From: Owenia fusiformis
Lineage: Eukaryota; Annelida; Polychaeta; Sabellida; Oweniidae
NCBI GenBank assembly: GCA_903813345.2
Contig: CAIIXF020000007.1
Coordinates: forward strand, 3,601,730 to 3,665,729
DNA: 64,000 nucleotides
Direction: 5' to 3'
A program made the translations under genes and the position numbers. Under the pieces are notes generated by a model. It ran no database searches, had not been told where the DNA came from, and was given only the letters and a program-made list of their open reading frames with translations. Positions 1 through 13,800 of the stretch are shown here, piece by piece. Numbering within the stretch: the first letter of the stretch is position 1; every line of letters starts with the position of its first letter.

Positions 1-1668
1 ACCTCGATCATATGAGTTAGCTTCATCTCATTCATCTTCCACTGAATCAATTGACTGACTTTAGCTACACAATTCTACAAAGTAGTATGAGATGCACGAT
101 TTTGGAATAAAAAACCAATGCCACCGCTAACAGATGATGTAGGGACCGATGGAACAGAAATATTGTCCCCTGTTGAACATTGTCCTAGTTTAAATTGATA
201 AATCACTCCCAAACCAATTATGGCTAGTATGGCTACTATTAGCCTAACACCATGAGCGTCGTGCTATTACACTTTTTCATATTTCTAGTTGAAGGCAGAA
301 AGATGCGATGAGTTATCAGAATGGCTGAATAAGGTCGCAATGTATAATGAATACTTGAAATAAAAATGTTCACGAAATTAGGCGACACATGGTCAGAATG
401 GCCTTTTCGATGGAAAATAAAGAGTTAACATCCAAACCTTAAAACTAATTGATTGTGAAAATTGCAGAATATGCAAGAACCAATTGCAAAAATGTTGTGA
501 AATAACTGTTTTGGGAAATGATTATGGTAATTCCATACTCTTCCGAGGAAGGATAAAACAAATTTGTTCTTTCAAAACTTCAAATGAGTCAAGTCGAATA
601 CCACCTAATGAGAATGTTTTATAGCGTTAAGGTCAATTTGCCTTAATACGTTACATTAAAAATGACAAAATGCTTGAGGTTTTCTCAAAATAGGGCCAGA
701 ATTTGGAATTAAAATTCAGTGCCCAAATTATCAGGGGAAAGGTGAACTAGCCATTAAATATTTGAGACAAGAGGTGCTAGAGGATACACCAACGAGATCT
801 AGAATTACAATTGTGAAACAGAATCCGGATTTAAGCTGTTGTAGAGATTAGGTAGGATATAGACGTACTATTCAGATTGTAGAGCGATTTGTAACACACT
901 ATCATCTAACACACTTGGTGCAAATTTGTGTTATGGTAATGATAATTGCAACATTGCACAGTATTGTAGTTTTGATTAGATTGGGCTATAGACGTCTTGG
1001 CAATCCTCAAAGGCAATCAACCGAGATTAGAGGATCGGCAAGTTTCCAGCAAGCGATTTGTTGTTATAATATTCTATTTGTTTATAGGACATGCTCTACT
1101 TCTATTTCCATGTTCTCTGAAATATTTTCAGCGACCATTCGGAGATATTGGCACATGCTATAAGCCTTATTGAAAACATAAACCAATGCGATTCTCCTAT
1201 CTAGTGATAGTGCAACAAGCTGTATTTAGACGACAGTGACGATTTTAGGCAGCGGACCAAGTTATTATTTCGTCTATCTTGAATCAAAGAAATACTGCAT
1301 TGGTCATGAATATTTTATCCTTGGATTGATTTATTTCGGATTACTTGAGTTAAAGGGGTATAAATTAAGTCTGTATACAGAGGCCAAACAACAATCGCAA
1401 AAGGAGCGTGATGTGACGGCTCACACGTGGTCGAGATAAACTAATTAGGCATGTGATAGGCCTTCTGCATAGATAATATCAGACTAGGATGACATCTTCG
1501 TTCTCTTTAAGAAGATAAATATTACATAAGAAGGTATTAGCGGTACAATCTTTGAACTGGTTATATGACTAACAATACATAACATAAGATATTACCAAGG
1601 GGTCTCACATGCGCTGGAAACTAGAAATTAATAATCTAATTTGATATATACATATATATGTAAGTAGA
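1..1668. other. Upstream flank, no gene seen
   Basis: AT-rich sequence before the first recognised start codon. Open frames here are short, unlike any family I know, and without splice sites that would join them to a gene. It should hold the promoter and 5' UTR of the ankyrin gene, but I could not place a TATA box or transcription start with confidence. Confidence 0.4.
1658..1663 (+). promoter_or_regulatory. Start-stop upstream ORF (ATGTAA)
   Basis: An ATG followed at once by TAA lies 5 bases before the main start codon. If it is in the mRNA leader it is a minimal one-codon upstream frame. The same bases also read GTAAGT, so a cryptic splice donor is the other reading. Whether it is transcribed is unknown. 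Confidence 0.3.
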
Positions 1669-1842
1669 ATGGCGTGGAATAACTCTGGAGAAGATACAAC
1701 AAGCGTCGATTCATCGTATACCGATTTTTACGACATCAGTTTCCTTGAGGCATGTATGGAATGTGACACTGAATCACTTTACGACATCATATGTAGCGGT
1801 GTGATGTCAGAACAAATAAATGAAAGAGATAAATCAGGAAAA
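1669..1842 (+). CDS. ANKRD33-like: ANKRD33-like, exon 1
   Basis: 58 codons from ATG to a consensus GTAAGT donor at 1843, ending in phase 0. It encodes an acidic N-terminus and the start of the first ankyrin repeat, with SGK joining TGFSHACANG of exon 2. The frame stays open past the donor to 2013, but that tail does not resemble the family. Confidence 0.88.
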
Positions 1843-4800
1843 GTAAGTAGCGTTATAACGGTAAGTTCCCAGAATAGCAATTCCAACAAACAAATAGTTA
1901 CAAATGTTCCCATGGTTTCCTTCTATAGAGAATATACATGTAACTTGAGTAGAACATGTGTATATCCGTTAACGATTTTGCAGGGTGGATTGCCTGCAGA
2001 CCGTACACCATGAACTATTTGTTTTATCATGCCATCGCTCTCATCGGGGTATTCCTATGAACAAGACACATGGGCGGGAAAAACTTAAGGAAATACACCT
2101 TTCATTTATTCAAAAATTGAGGGAGGTGAAATATGAAATTCTTCAGTCACAAGTTCATGGATTTTACGTTATAAACAAGGTATTTTTGATTCGTTAACCT
2201 AGAAAGCTAGAATTCTGTCATTAAAATAATAAGAGTTTATTGCTTCACAATATTGGCATTTTCTAAAAGATCTATCATAATAGTAATCCACTTTCAAAAT
2301 CAAATTCATTTTTTCGTTCGTTATTTGCCATAAATAACGAGACTCAATTCTGATTAGAGCATTACTCATTTTCTTAAAACGCACAATTGTGTAAAACGAC
2401 ACTCGATAGGCAAACAAACGCGATTTATACATTGTTCGTAAACAGAGACAGTCTATTCTGTTCAAATTAGCAGATAATGAATAGAGGCCAATCCTAATAG
2501 TATATACATATTGATTGACATTCATTTGAACCACAAGACCACTTTCAGAGAGATACACAAAATCCATTTTAATTATTAATATAGCGTGTCAATAAGTTGG
2601 TACTATGGTAAAATGATCCCTTGTCATTGCAGAAGGCCTTACAAAGGATATATCATTAGATACTACCATCTTCTTCATCCTAGGTTAGAGCCCATGGTTT
2701 GATAAACATTAAAATATTTATGGGCATGGCTTGAGACAGGTAAATGTGCACCAAAATTTTACCAAACATACTAATGCTTTTAGACTAAAACCGAGAAAAC
2801 GATATCCTACAGAATGTCCTCTTTCTTTGGCTCCCTATAAAGTTTTAAACGATTCGCAATGTCCCAGATGCGAGTAGAAATGATCTTGATTCACGATATT
2901 AAAAATTCACAATTCAGTCAAACTGATGTCATATTTGGAATCTGCATGTAAAATTACATTTAGAAATGTGGTTTTGAAAAGAGTTTATCAACTTTGAAAA
3001 TTTAATTTTCTTTGAAAATGTGACTTCTAATGTTGTAAAACCACAAAAAGTGACTTATCTTTTCTTGTGTTCGGCAGATCATATTTTCTTTTACTGGACA
3101 TATTTTGATTTGTATAACTATCAAATACATGAGGGTAATATGAAAAGTGAACCACTAAAACTGATGCATATTCAAGTTTAAGGGAATTTTGTAATACCCT
3201 GCCATGTTAATTCCCCCGAATCAGCCACCTGGTGGCAAACCTGGTAACTACCTACTCGCATCTGAGTAATTCGTATACAGTACTACCGTCCAAAGGAAAA
3301 CTGAAAGTGGCCACTGGCGTTTTACACCTCGTCGACTTGTTGTTTGTTTTTAGTATGTTTTTTGGTTTGTCGATAGAATCGCAAATCGAATGAACCCAAC
3401 TAACCCTAAACCCTTTTAGCCTCAATTATTTTTGAAATCAAAAATCCATTGACAGTGCGGTTAATACAATCATTACTAAAAAGCTATATAAAGGATCAAT
3501 TTATTCCCATATCGGCAGGACATCAATCAATTCTGCTCAAGTGTTCTTATGATGCCTCCGTGTGTTGCTTCTAGTTATATTTTTACATATATATATCACA
3601 CCCCATTCTCCTATACGTCGTAAGACCGGAAGTTTACGTACATACAAGTATTTTCGGCGGGAGATTTGTAAGTACTAATTTATTTCGACGTTTTGACAGA
3701 ATATGGTTCTTTCCCTTTCGTAGAAACATTGACCATACCATGCAGATATACCTCTTGTATCACTGCGTCTCAACATGTCGTCTCAACACGGTCTAGAACT
3801 TCTCAAACCTTCTAGAAAACACGACAAGTTTTGGAAAGAAATGATCATTTTTTCACAAAAATGATCATAGTTTCTATTATTCTAACCCTAACATCTTGAA
3901 ATATTGATTAGATTAACAATGCAATTTTTATACATCATCCAGACACTTCAGTTTCCCAAATCAATGAAAGAATTCCGACAAATTAATTTTTCTTTGAAGG
4001 TATACGACGTTAAGGACGTTTACAACGTTTGTCATGACATTGTTTCTTTATATTATCTTGATCTTACCTCACTAAACACGTATTAAATAAGATTTACATT
4101 GATTTAACATTAAACGTATTTATGTGTTCATGGTAATATAAATTTAACTGTATAACATAACCTAACCTTGAATTAAATTTGGACGGTTCTATCTATATCT
4201 GATAATTTCTGTATTAAAGTCTGTGCTCTGTTATGGTTTTGAGCTATTTATTTTGCTGACTTGATTATTCAGGGTGGTTGAAACGTAAAATTTATTTAGC
4301 GATTTACTCGTAAAAGGACCTTTGAAAAGAATGGGCCAATTTAGAGAAATATAAATTACTAGTATTCCCTTAAATCTTCCAAATCAAAACTGGTCAACAT
4401 TTGGGATATTTGACCACACTTAAGCAAATTCGACCAGATTTAAGCAAATTAGGCAACATTTAAGTTTTAGCAAATCGTAAGCAAATGATAGGTATCGATA
4501 TGGTGAACTGAATTCAACAATGTTTTTCTCTTAAACCAATTATTGAAAACATTTTGTAAAAAACACGGTCCTTTATGTAGTGTTGACTGATTGGCAACAA
4601 TTTAATGCAAAAATTATTTATATTTTTATAACTGTTTTTGTTAACATTTTTTGTTTTTTAGTGCAATTGTTTTTTGTTCCTTTCTACCAATTCTTGAGAA
4701 TGAAATAAAATGTCTTTCCGAACGTTGTTGGAACAAAATACCATATACAACATTTTCTTAGACCTCTCAATATTATAGTTATACAAAGGAAATGTTGGTT

Positions 4801-7800
4801 GATTTAACAAAATGTATGCAAAAACTTAGAACAAAACCACCCAAAATAGATAAAAGTTAAGGTAAACCTTTTATTTCATTAACGAGATACTTTTTTAAAA
4901 TCAACCAAACTATCCTTTGTACAATTACAATATTTAGAGACCTAGACACGTTTTGTTCATGTCGTTTTGTTCCAATGAGGTTCGGATAGATGTTTCATTT
5001 CATTCCGAACATACAGAAAAGTATATATATATTTCAAATTATAATGTTACCATCCAAAAGATGACCATTAAATTGACGATGTGTAAAAGTTTCAGAATGT
5101 TTTGATGACTGGTTTAAAGAGAAACGCGAGTTCAAAAAGTTCACCATATCGATACCACTCCTTTGGCAAAATTTAAGCAAAGGATGGGTATCGATTTGGT
5201 GAACTTTTTGAACACACGTTTCTCTTAAACCAGTCATCAAACAATTCTGAAAATTTTACACATTGTCAATTTAATGGTCATCTTTTGAAATTTAAGTTGC
5301 ATAAATTAATGATTGTAGATGTATGTATATATAGATGTGTGTATAAACCTGCTGCTCTATTCTACCCTTATAGAGATTTTCACAACCTACTTGAATCAGG
5401 CAAGGCAAGAGAGACATGTTTACCAGTCCATGTTTAAAATACTAGTTTTTAATTAGGTTGGCGTGGACATGAAAACAATATGTTGACATTATATGACATG
5501 TATAAATTGAATGTTAACAATCCAAATGCTAGTTAGGAAGTTTATGGTACCCCCGGATTTACTTACGAGTTTCCTTAAACAGATGTCTTTTGAAAGACTT
5601 TGAAATTGGCGACTTCAACTCAACAGACTTATTTGATACATATGGTGACTTAAAATACTTTCTTTTCCGACGTGGTTAGGCTTTGGGGGTTGGTAACCCG
5701 ATTGGCTTTGGGGATCCAGAAGTTACAATGTCATGGTGAACACATCCTTGGGACAAGAGTAATTCATTGTATTACATGAGCTCAGCTGCTATGAAAGCAG
5801 TGAACGTCGTAATTTCCTTAACGTCGTAAAATTTTAAAGAAAAATTAATTTCTCGGAATTCTTTCATTAGTTTGGGAAACTGGAGTGTCTGGATGATATA
5901 TAAAAATTGTATTGTTATTATTATCAATATTCCAAGATGATGGGGCTACAATTGTAGAAAGTATGATGGTTTGCGTGGTGGTATTCGTGAAATGTTGAGA
6001 CGTAGTGATACTAGAGGTATATATGCATGGTATGGTCAATGTTTCCACGAAAGGGAAAGGACCATATTCTGTCAAAACGTCGAAATAAATGAGATATACA
6101 AATCTCCCGGTGTTAGGACGTATAAGTATGAGTTTTCACTGGTAACTTCGACAGTAACCGGCCAGTGGTAACGATTTTTGCAGGCGTTCTTCTCATCAAC
6201 CACCGTACTTTGACGACCATGGCATGTCACTTGCTATTCTTTCTCTTTAACGTCTGCCTAGAGAACCATCCAGGCCTCGGTTTCCAGGTACCACTATCAG
6301 TTATTTTCTCCTTGTCTTCCTAATTCATCATTTTGGATTCCTTACGCGATGACACTTTCATTGGGCTTTAGGGCTTCGATTGTTTAATCTGAGATTTTAT
6401 GGTTGTCAGTCATAGATGAAACATATCAAACGTAAAAATCATTATCTATAATTTCTATATCTTTACTAGAATATTACACTCTTCTCATAACACTTGACGT
6501 AGTGTTGTTTTCTTAAAGAGAGAATTCAGTAAACTGAACAAAAATTTATTTAATTTTAGAATATTCTTCGCTCATTTCATTACGTGTCATTTCTATTTTC
6601 TAAATATTCTCAAAGTACATATTTTATTTTAGGAATTGTATTATTTTTCTATTTTATGAATCATTTTTATTATTTGGGAGAATTTAAACACCTATCTCCC
6701 ACTTTTGCACTTTTAATCCTCAGCAATTTCACAAAATAACATATCTCGGATCTTTTAATTTTGACATATTGTTTTTAGACCACAAGGGATAGATTGCTAG
6801 GCCAATTGTACATGTTGCTTGCAATTATGTTGCCCCTATAGATCTGAATCTGTCTTTAACTTTCAATTATTACATTCAGCTTTTCCACCAGTAAGTTTCC
6901 CCTGGGATGATGCAACGGATTATAGCAACACAGTCTACATAGCCTAGTAGAAAATAAATTACTATACATCCACTAGTGGTATTTTCAATATAGTATCATG
7001 TCCCTGATACGACTCGCGATCCCCATTCCCAAAAGGTTGGAAAAATAAAGTAAAATAAAACCAGGATAACGTAGTAAAGAGAGATTAATACGTGATATAG
7101 GTTCAGTTTATAGTGATAATTCATATGAAGCATTGTTTTGGATTTCCTAAAAACATGTATAAATAGTAAGGCATGCAGGTCCGATTCCCCCTTGTAGCAT
7201 TAACATTGGTCTCGTATAAGTCATGCAATTAATATTTGAAACCCAACTATTATTCAAACTTATGATCGGACATAAGTATGATGTGTACTTCAATGTAATA
7301 TTAATAAAGTGACATCATACTGATGTGCGATCATAAATTCGAATGATAGTTGTATTTCAAATATTAATTGTATGACATGTACGAGACCAATGTTAATGCT
7401 ACCAAGGGGAATCTGATCTGCAGGCCTTACTTCTTATACATGTTTTTCTGTTTTGAAACATTCGATATGTGATGTATATTTCTTTGCGGTTTTATCTTTA
7501 CATCGTAAGTTCGACTAGTCTTGCTCAAAGACTGTATCCACCCCCCCCCCCCCGTCACCTTCACTCTCTTTACCTGGCAATATACAATATATAGAGAGAA
7601 GGATAAGGGGGGAGTACAGGGTCTTTTAAGCAAGACTAAAGTTCGACCACCGCCATCACTTTTCGGATGAGTTACCTTGAAATATCAAGACGTCGTGCTA
7701 TTCTCATACTTATAGAACTTAATATGACTGTCATTCATTATTTATTACCCAGTAAAAAATTAATTTGCTTCATGGGTGACAAAATGTTTCCACTTTCCTG

Positions 7801-10800
7801 GTGAATGTCGAGTCTCGCATCATACGAATGTGATTTTAGGCGATCTGTCTGCATGCATGGGTTCTATGACGCCAGGAGTTAACCCCATCCTTGGCCCAAG
7901 AGTAATTCATTGCATTACATGATCTGCTATGAAAGCAATGAAGGACCGATCTTGAAGGATGGTTAACCCAGACTTATCACCTTGTAGATATGTGTTTGAT
8001 ATTCTAGGGTGCTTATTGATGTGTCAAATCTAATTCTGTTTGAATTGCATCTTTTTCTGTACAACTGGAACCGTCATGGATCATTTAGAGCGAAAGTAAT
8101 TTAAGCGGAGGAGTGGAGTAGGGACTGACATTTCTTCTTCCCAACCAAGTGGATTAATCCTTATCATCAAGCAGCTGCCAACCCGCGTTGGAGATCTCAC
8201 TTTGATCGCACTTGTGTTGTTCCCTTATCTCAATAGACAGCCATATTTGTATTGGATCTCTTGCATTTTTAGACGTAAGGGTGTTATGTATATGTATGGT
8301 AATTAATTTCCCCTGCAAGATCTTATTTTTCATCCGATTCTGTGTAATTTAATATGGCCATCATAGCATATCGTTAACGGTATGCAATAAGCATTAACCG
8401 TGAAACAATGTCATGAAGTTTTTTGAAGAGATGGATAAAACAGAATAGAAAGCATGGTAATCAAAATGGAGAATTCGTGCAATTGATAATATACATGTAT
8501 GATATATAATAGTCCTTGCTCAGGGCTCAATGAATTGTATATGATTTATGAGCACGGGGGAGCCCAAATTCAAAGGCAAACATACACAATTAATACGAAA
8601 GCATTAAATCATAACTTGAAATGGTAATACTGATAATCATATTTTTAATTGATTTTAAAAACATTCCTCTAAAGTAAAATAGAATGCGTGTGATATTATC
8701 TAAGTTCTTTAAATCTATAGATAAGGGAACATCCCTAAAACTTACACACTTCTACAAAAATGATGTAGATATTTACTGTTCAAGGTTAAAAATGGCAAAA
8801 ACTGGTTGCTTTAATCCAGGGGTTGACAGTAAACGTTGCGTACCGCGCGTTATACCATTTACTGTACATTAGGAGTTTCTGTAGGTTTAATGATGAAATT
8901 CACTGTCAAGTTCTCTATCTAAACATTTACATACAAAAATATCTAGAAACTAGACCAGATCTTTCTGAAAATATGAAAACATCAATTTTCTCAAATTTCA
9001 TCCCTCTTGTGTCGTACCTTACCCCGCGTGTTTAACTGTCACGCTTAATACATTTGGTACACACCCTGTGTTAATACCCGTGTCACTTTTTGCAAAAGAT
9101 GCACATCTATTCACCTCAGTAGAATTAAATATTTACATAATGACCTCAGCATCAGGTGCTAGATTTTAATAGGAGATATTTTGACAAATGAAGACCATGT
9201 TACTTGGTGTCCTGGTAACACGTTGATATCCAGTGATAATGTAAAACCTTGTAATTTAATTCTTCGAGACAGATTTGGTTGAATAATCATGAGCAGAGTG
9301 ACATTTTTATCCTTCGAACTATAATCAGGATTACGAATGGAAATACGTGACTTTGGAGATAATATACTCTGAGTTGAGACTGTATATTACCCTTTCTAAT
9401 AATTCTAGTTGGATATCATTTCTTTAAAAGAGAGCTTTATCTACATGTAATGTAACTAGAAAACAGCAACACCACGAAGTACCAAATCCCGCCGAACAAA
9501 ACATATTTTATCAAATCGCTGGTCATTTTTAACATAACATGATAGGAATAACCAGGAAGAAGAAGAGTAGATTGTCTCATTTTGGCAAATATACACCCAT
9601 TATGTGAGCTGCCAATAATCGATTTTGAAAATACTTTTTTTTATAAAAAATGGCCATTTTGAATTCAATAGTGATTTTGAAAATTCCTTCTTAAGCAGGT
9701 TTTTATGTCTTTAATAGCATATACAATTTGAATGAGGTCCGTCAACTGGTATTTGAGTTATTGAAGATTTAACAAACGATGGCGGCCATTTTGAAATGAG
9801 CGGCCATATTGAAAATGCCCAGGCCTTCTTGAGCAGAAGCCCTTTTTATGATAATAGGATTTTATAAGTACTGATGCCCTTTTAGGGCCAAACGTACATC
9901 CGATATACAATTTTCAATAACAGTAAATATAGCAATAAAGTAGAGAAAATTGCCCAAAAGTATTTAAGTTATCAAAAATTACATTTTACGAAAAGTGGCA
10001 GCCATTTTGAAATTTTTTGAGCAGCAAATTTGTCAACTGGCATGGTATAGTAATCATAGATTACATTTTTACAAAAAGCAAGCAAAGGTTCTTTACCAAT
10101 AAATTTCAAATCTATAATTTGATGGTTTTTGCAAGTCAAATAAAGAAAATGCTTGGACGTCAGTACCTAGTTGCGGTATTCATTGCAAATTCCCTTTCTG
10201 AACAGATCGTCAATAAGTATATTACCTCATATATTATCTCATACATTTTTATTACAACTCGTCCGTCATGTCCAATATGGAGCACGTGTCGCTAGGGAAT
10301 TGATTCGTGACAATTGCCAGAACATGGTAAATCGTTGGCTCTTCTGGGAGCAAAGTGCTAAAAATCTGTTATTATTTATCGTCAGTTCTATCGCAGGTCT
10401 ATCAAATAACGATGTTCATCACTTGAAAACCAATATGAGATTTTAATTATCAAAGCAAAATAAAAGGATTGATCGAGTCCATATTTGCATACATTGCCTT
10501 GCCATATTCATATTTTCCAATCTATCTTCAAGGATATGCATTATTTGTTTGCAAAGGAGTTCCTTAAAGTGTGCGATAATATTATAATAGCATCGAGTTT
10601 CCACTAGCGGATAAGAATAGTTGAACTCTCATATGAAGCTAGAGGATAAGAATAGTTGAACTCTTATATGGGTATATAAGCTAGCGGATAAGAATAGTTG
10701 ACTCTTATATGGGTATATAAGCTAGCGGATAAGAATAGTTGAACCCTTATATGGGTATATAAGCTAGCGGATAAGAATACTAGAGGATAAGAATAGTTGA

Positions 10801-13800
10801 ACTCTCATATTAAGCTAGAGGATAAGAATAGTTGAACTCTTATATGGGTATATAAGCTAGCGGATAAGAATAGTTGAACCCTTATTTGGGTATATAAGCT
10901 AGCGGATAAGAATAGTTGAACTCTCATATGGGTATATAAGCTAGCGGATAGGAATAGTTGAACTCTTATATGGGTATATAAGCTAGCGGATAAGAATAGT
11001 TGAACTCTTATATGGGTATATAAGCTAGCGGATAGGAATAGTTGAACCCTTATATGGGTATATAAGCTAGAGGATAGGAATAGTTGAACTCTTATATGGG
11101 TATATAAGCTAGCGGATAAGAATAGTTGAACTCTCATATGGGTATATAAGCTAGCGGATAGGAATAGTTGAACTCTTATATGGGTATATAAGCTAGCGGA
11201 TAAGAATAGTTGAACCCTTATATGGGTATATAAGCTAGCGGATAGGAATAGTTGAACCCTTATATGGGTATATAAGCTAGAGGATAGGAATAGTTGAACT
11301 CTTATATGGGTATATAAGCTAGCGGATAAGAATAGTTGAACCCTTATTTGGGTATATAAGCTAGCGGATAGGAATAGTTGAACTCTTATATGGGTATATA
11401 AGCTAGCGGATAAGAATAGTTGAACCCTTATATGGGTATATAAGCTAGCGGATAGGAATAGTTGAACACTTTTATGGGTACATAAGCTAGCGGATAAGAA
11501 TAGTTGAACTCTCATATGAAGCTAGAGGATAAGAATAGTTGAACTCTTATATGGGTATATAAGCTAGCGGATAAGAATAGTTGAACCCTTATATGGGTAT
11601 ATAAGCTAGCGGATAAGAATAGTTGAACTCTCATATGGGTATATAAGCTAGCGGATAGGAATAGTTGAACTCTTATATGGGTATATAAGCTAGCGGATAA
11701 GAATAGTTGAACCCTTATATGGGTATATAAGCTAGCGGATAGGAATAGTTGAACCCTTATATGGGTATATAAGCTAGAGGATAGGAATAGTTGAACTCTT
11801 ATATGGGTATATAAGCTAGCGGATAAGAATAGTTGAACCCTTATTTGGGTATATAAGCTAGCGGATAGGAATAGTTGAACTCTTATATGGGTATATAAGC
11901 TAGCGGATAAGAATAGTTGAACCCTTATATGGGTATATAAGCTAGCGGATAGGAATAGTTGAACTCTTATATGGGTACATAAGCTAGCGGATAAGAATAG
12001 TTGAACCCTTATATGGGTATATAAGCTAGCGGATAAGAATAGTTGAACTCTTATATGGGTATATAAGCTAGCGGATAAGAATAGTTGAACTATTATATGG
12101 GAATATAAGCTACCGGATAAGAATAGTTGAACCCTTATATGGGTATATAAGCTAGCGGATAAGAATAGTTGAACCCTTATATGGGAATATAAGCTACCGG
12201 ATAAGAATAGTTGAACCCTTATATGGGTATATAAGCTAGCGGATAAGAATAGTTGAACTCGTATATGGGTATATAAGCTACCGGATAAGAATAGTTGAAC
12301 TCGTATATGGGTATATAAGCTACCGGATAAGAATAGTTGAACTCGTATATGGGTATATAAGCTACCGGATAAGAATAGTTGAACCCTTATATGGGTATAT
12401 AAGCTTAGTTTAAACCCCATTTAGGTAGCAACACAACAGAATGAAAGAATATACAGTTGTAACAAAGAAGAGAACAATCTTTTTTATTGTTTTTAAAGAA
12501 TTGACACTTGGGAAGCTATATCAGTATTGCCCAAAAGACGTTTGACTGTCACATGCAGTGCACTAAAGCTGAACTAATTACACCCTATTCACTCATTCAA
12601 TAAATTTCACCCACTCACTTTCAAAGTACTTACCTCATAGTCAATACAAAATTTCAAATTTTCCTAAAATCGAATTATGGGCCATTGGCCTTTCATAAGA
12701 GTAAGTGTAGGGTTTAAGTAAGATTACCCATTCGCACTGGGTCTTTTAGGAGAACTTATAACCTCTGACCAATGCCCTCGGCTATTATTTCTACCAAAAC
12801 ACAGTACATATCCTTTATCCATAACATAACAATTTTCGAGTTGTTTCATTTAGTGAAACAATGAGTGGGAAAGTATTCACTTGACATTCTCGGACTTAAC
12901 GCACTCTAAATATGTTGACAGGGGAATTAGTATACCTCTATTATGAACATTAAGTTGAAACTTACCTGGTTACATCTAGGCTCAACGTTAACATGGGACG
13001 TAACGCTAGTCGATGGGGCGAGTGTTCTTTGTCGAAGACGTGTATGCGCAAAACTTATCACACACTTTAATGTGAGCGACATATTGGACAACAGGAAATC
13101 GTTATGAACTGGGCTTGCTTCGTTGACCCCAATTTCCAAGTTGCATTGGGCAGAATTATTACAAATATTCAATTCCCGATGTAAAAATAAAATAACCTGC
13201 AAATATTCTAATTTCCTTTTATTGAGATAATCATTAAGGATGGCTTCGATCAGAAATACAAAAATTTCATTACAGCTTGACTAACACTATAAAGTTGTGT
13301 TGGGACTTAATTATTTGCAATAAATGTCCTCTATTCCTTTAAAACCCAAGAGCTACTAAAATATATACATGGCGTTTAGAAAATTAATTAGTTGCTCGAC
13401 TATTAACCTAATACACAAAGGACTACATCGCATTTTGTTGAATTTAGGCAGATAGAAACTTGAACGAAATTTTTTGAATAGCTACTTTCCCAATTGTGTG
13501 ATTCATAGTTTCTAATGTCCCTTGACAGCTCAGGAGAGACTTTAATAAATCAGAATGCAGTTTCGACACTCATGTAAGATATTTATCCTTTGACATTTGT
13601 GTTTTATTACGATTCCAGACAGGATTCAGTCACGCATGCGCAAATGGGTTTCTTCCTGTTCTTGAACTGCTTGTGGACGTTGATGATCTTGAAGTGAATC
13701 TTCCTGATAAGGATGGAAACACGCCTCTTATATTCGCTGCACAGGCAGGTCTGTATGGGTTTTTTGGCGCATGATTTTGTGCCTTGTAAGGAAGTCCAGG

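Noticed and set aside
1843-2013. Exon 1 of the ankyrin gene continuing to the stop at 2013
   Set aside because: The consensus donor at 1843 joins in phase to an ankyrin repeat in exon 2; the read-through tail has no resemblance to the family.
10603-12407. CRISPR-like array
   Set aside because: Units are directly adjacent without unique spacers, no cas genes exist, and the DNA is eukaryotic.
10805-12420. Two long minus-strand frames (236 and 302 codons) as a repetitive protein gene
   Set aside because: They are wholly the 42-bp satellite read in one frame; no unique coding sequence, signal or splice context supports a gene.
12927-13202. 91-codon minus-strand gene
   Set aside because: No family resemblance, no supporting signals; lies in a repeat-rich intron.
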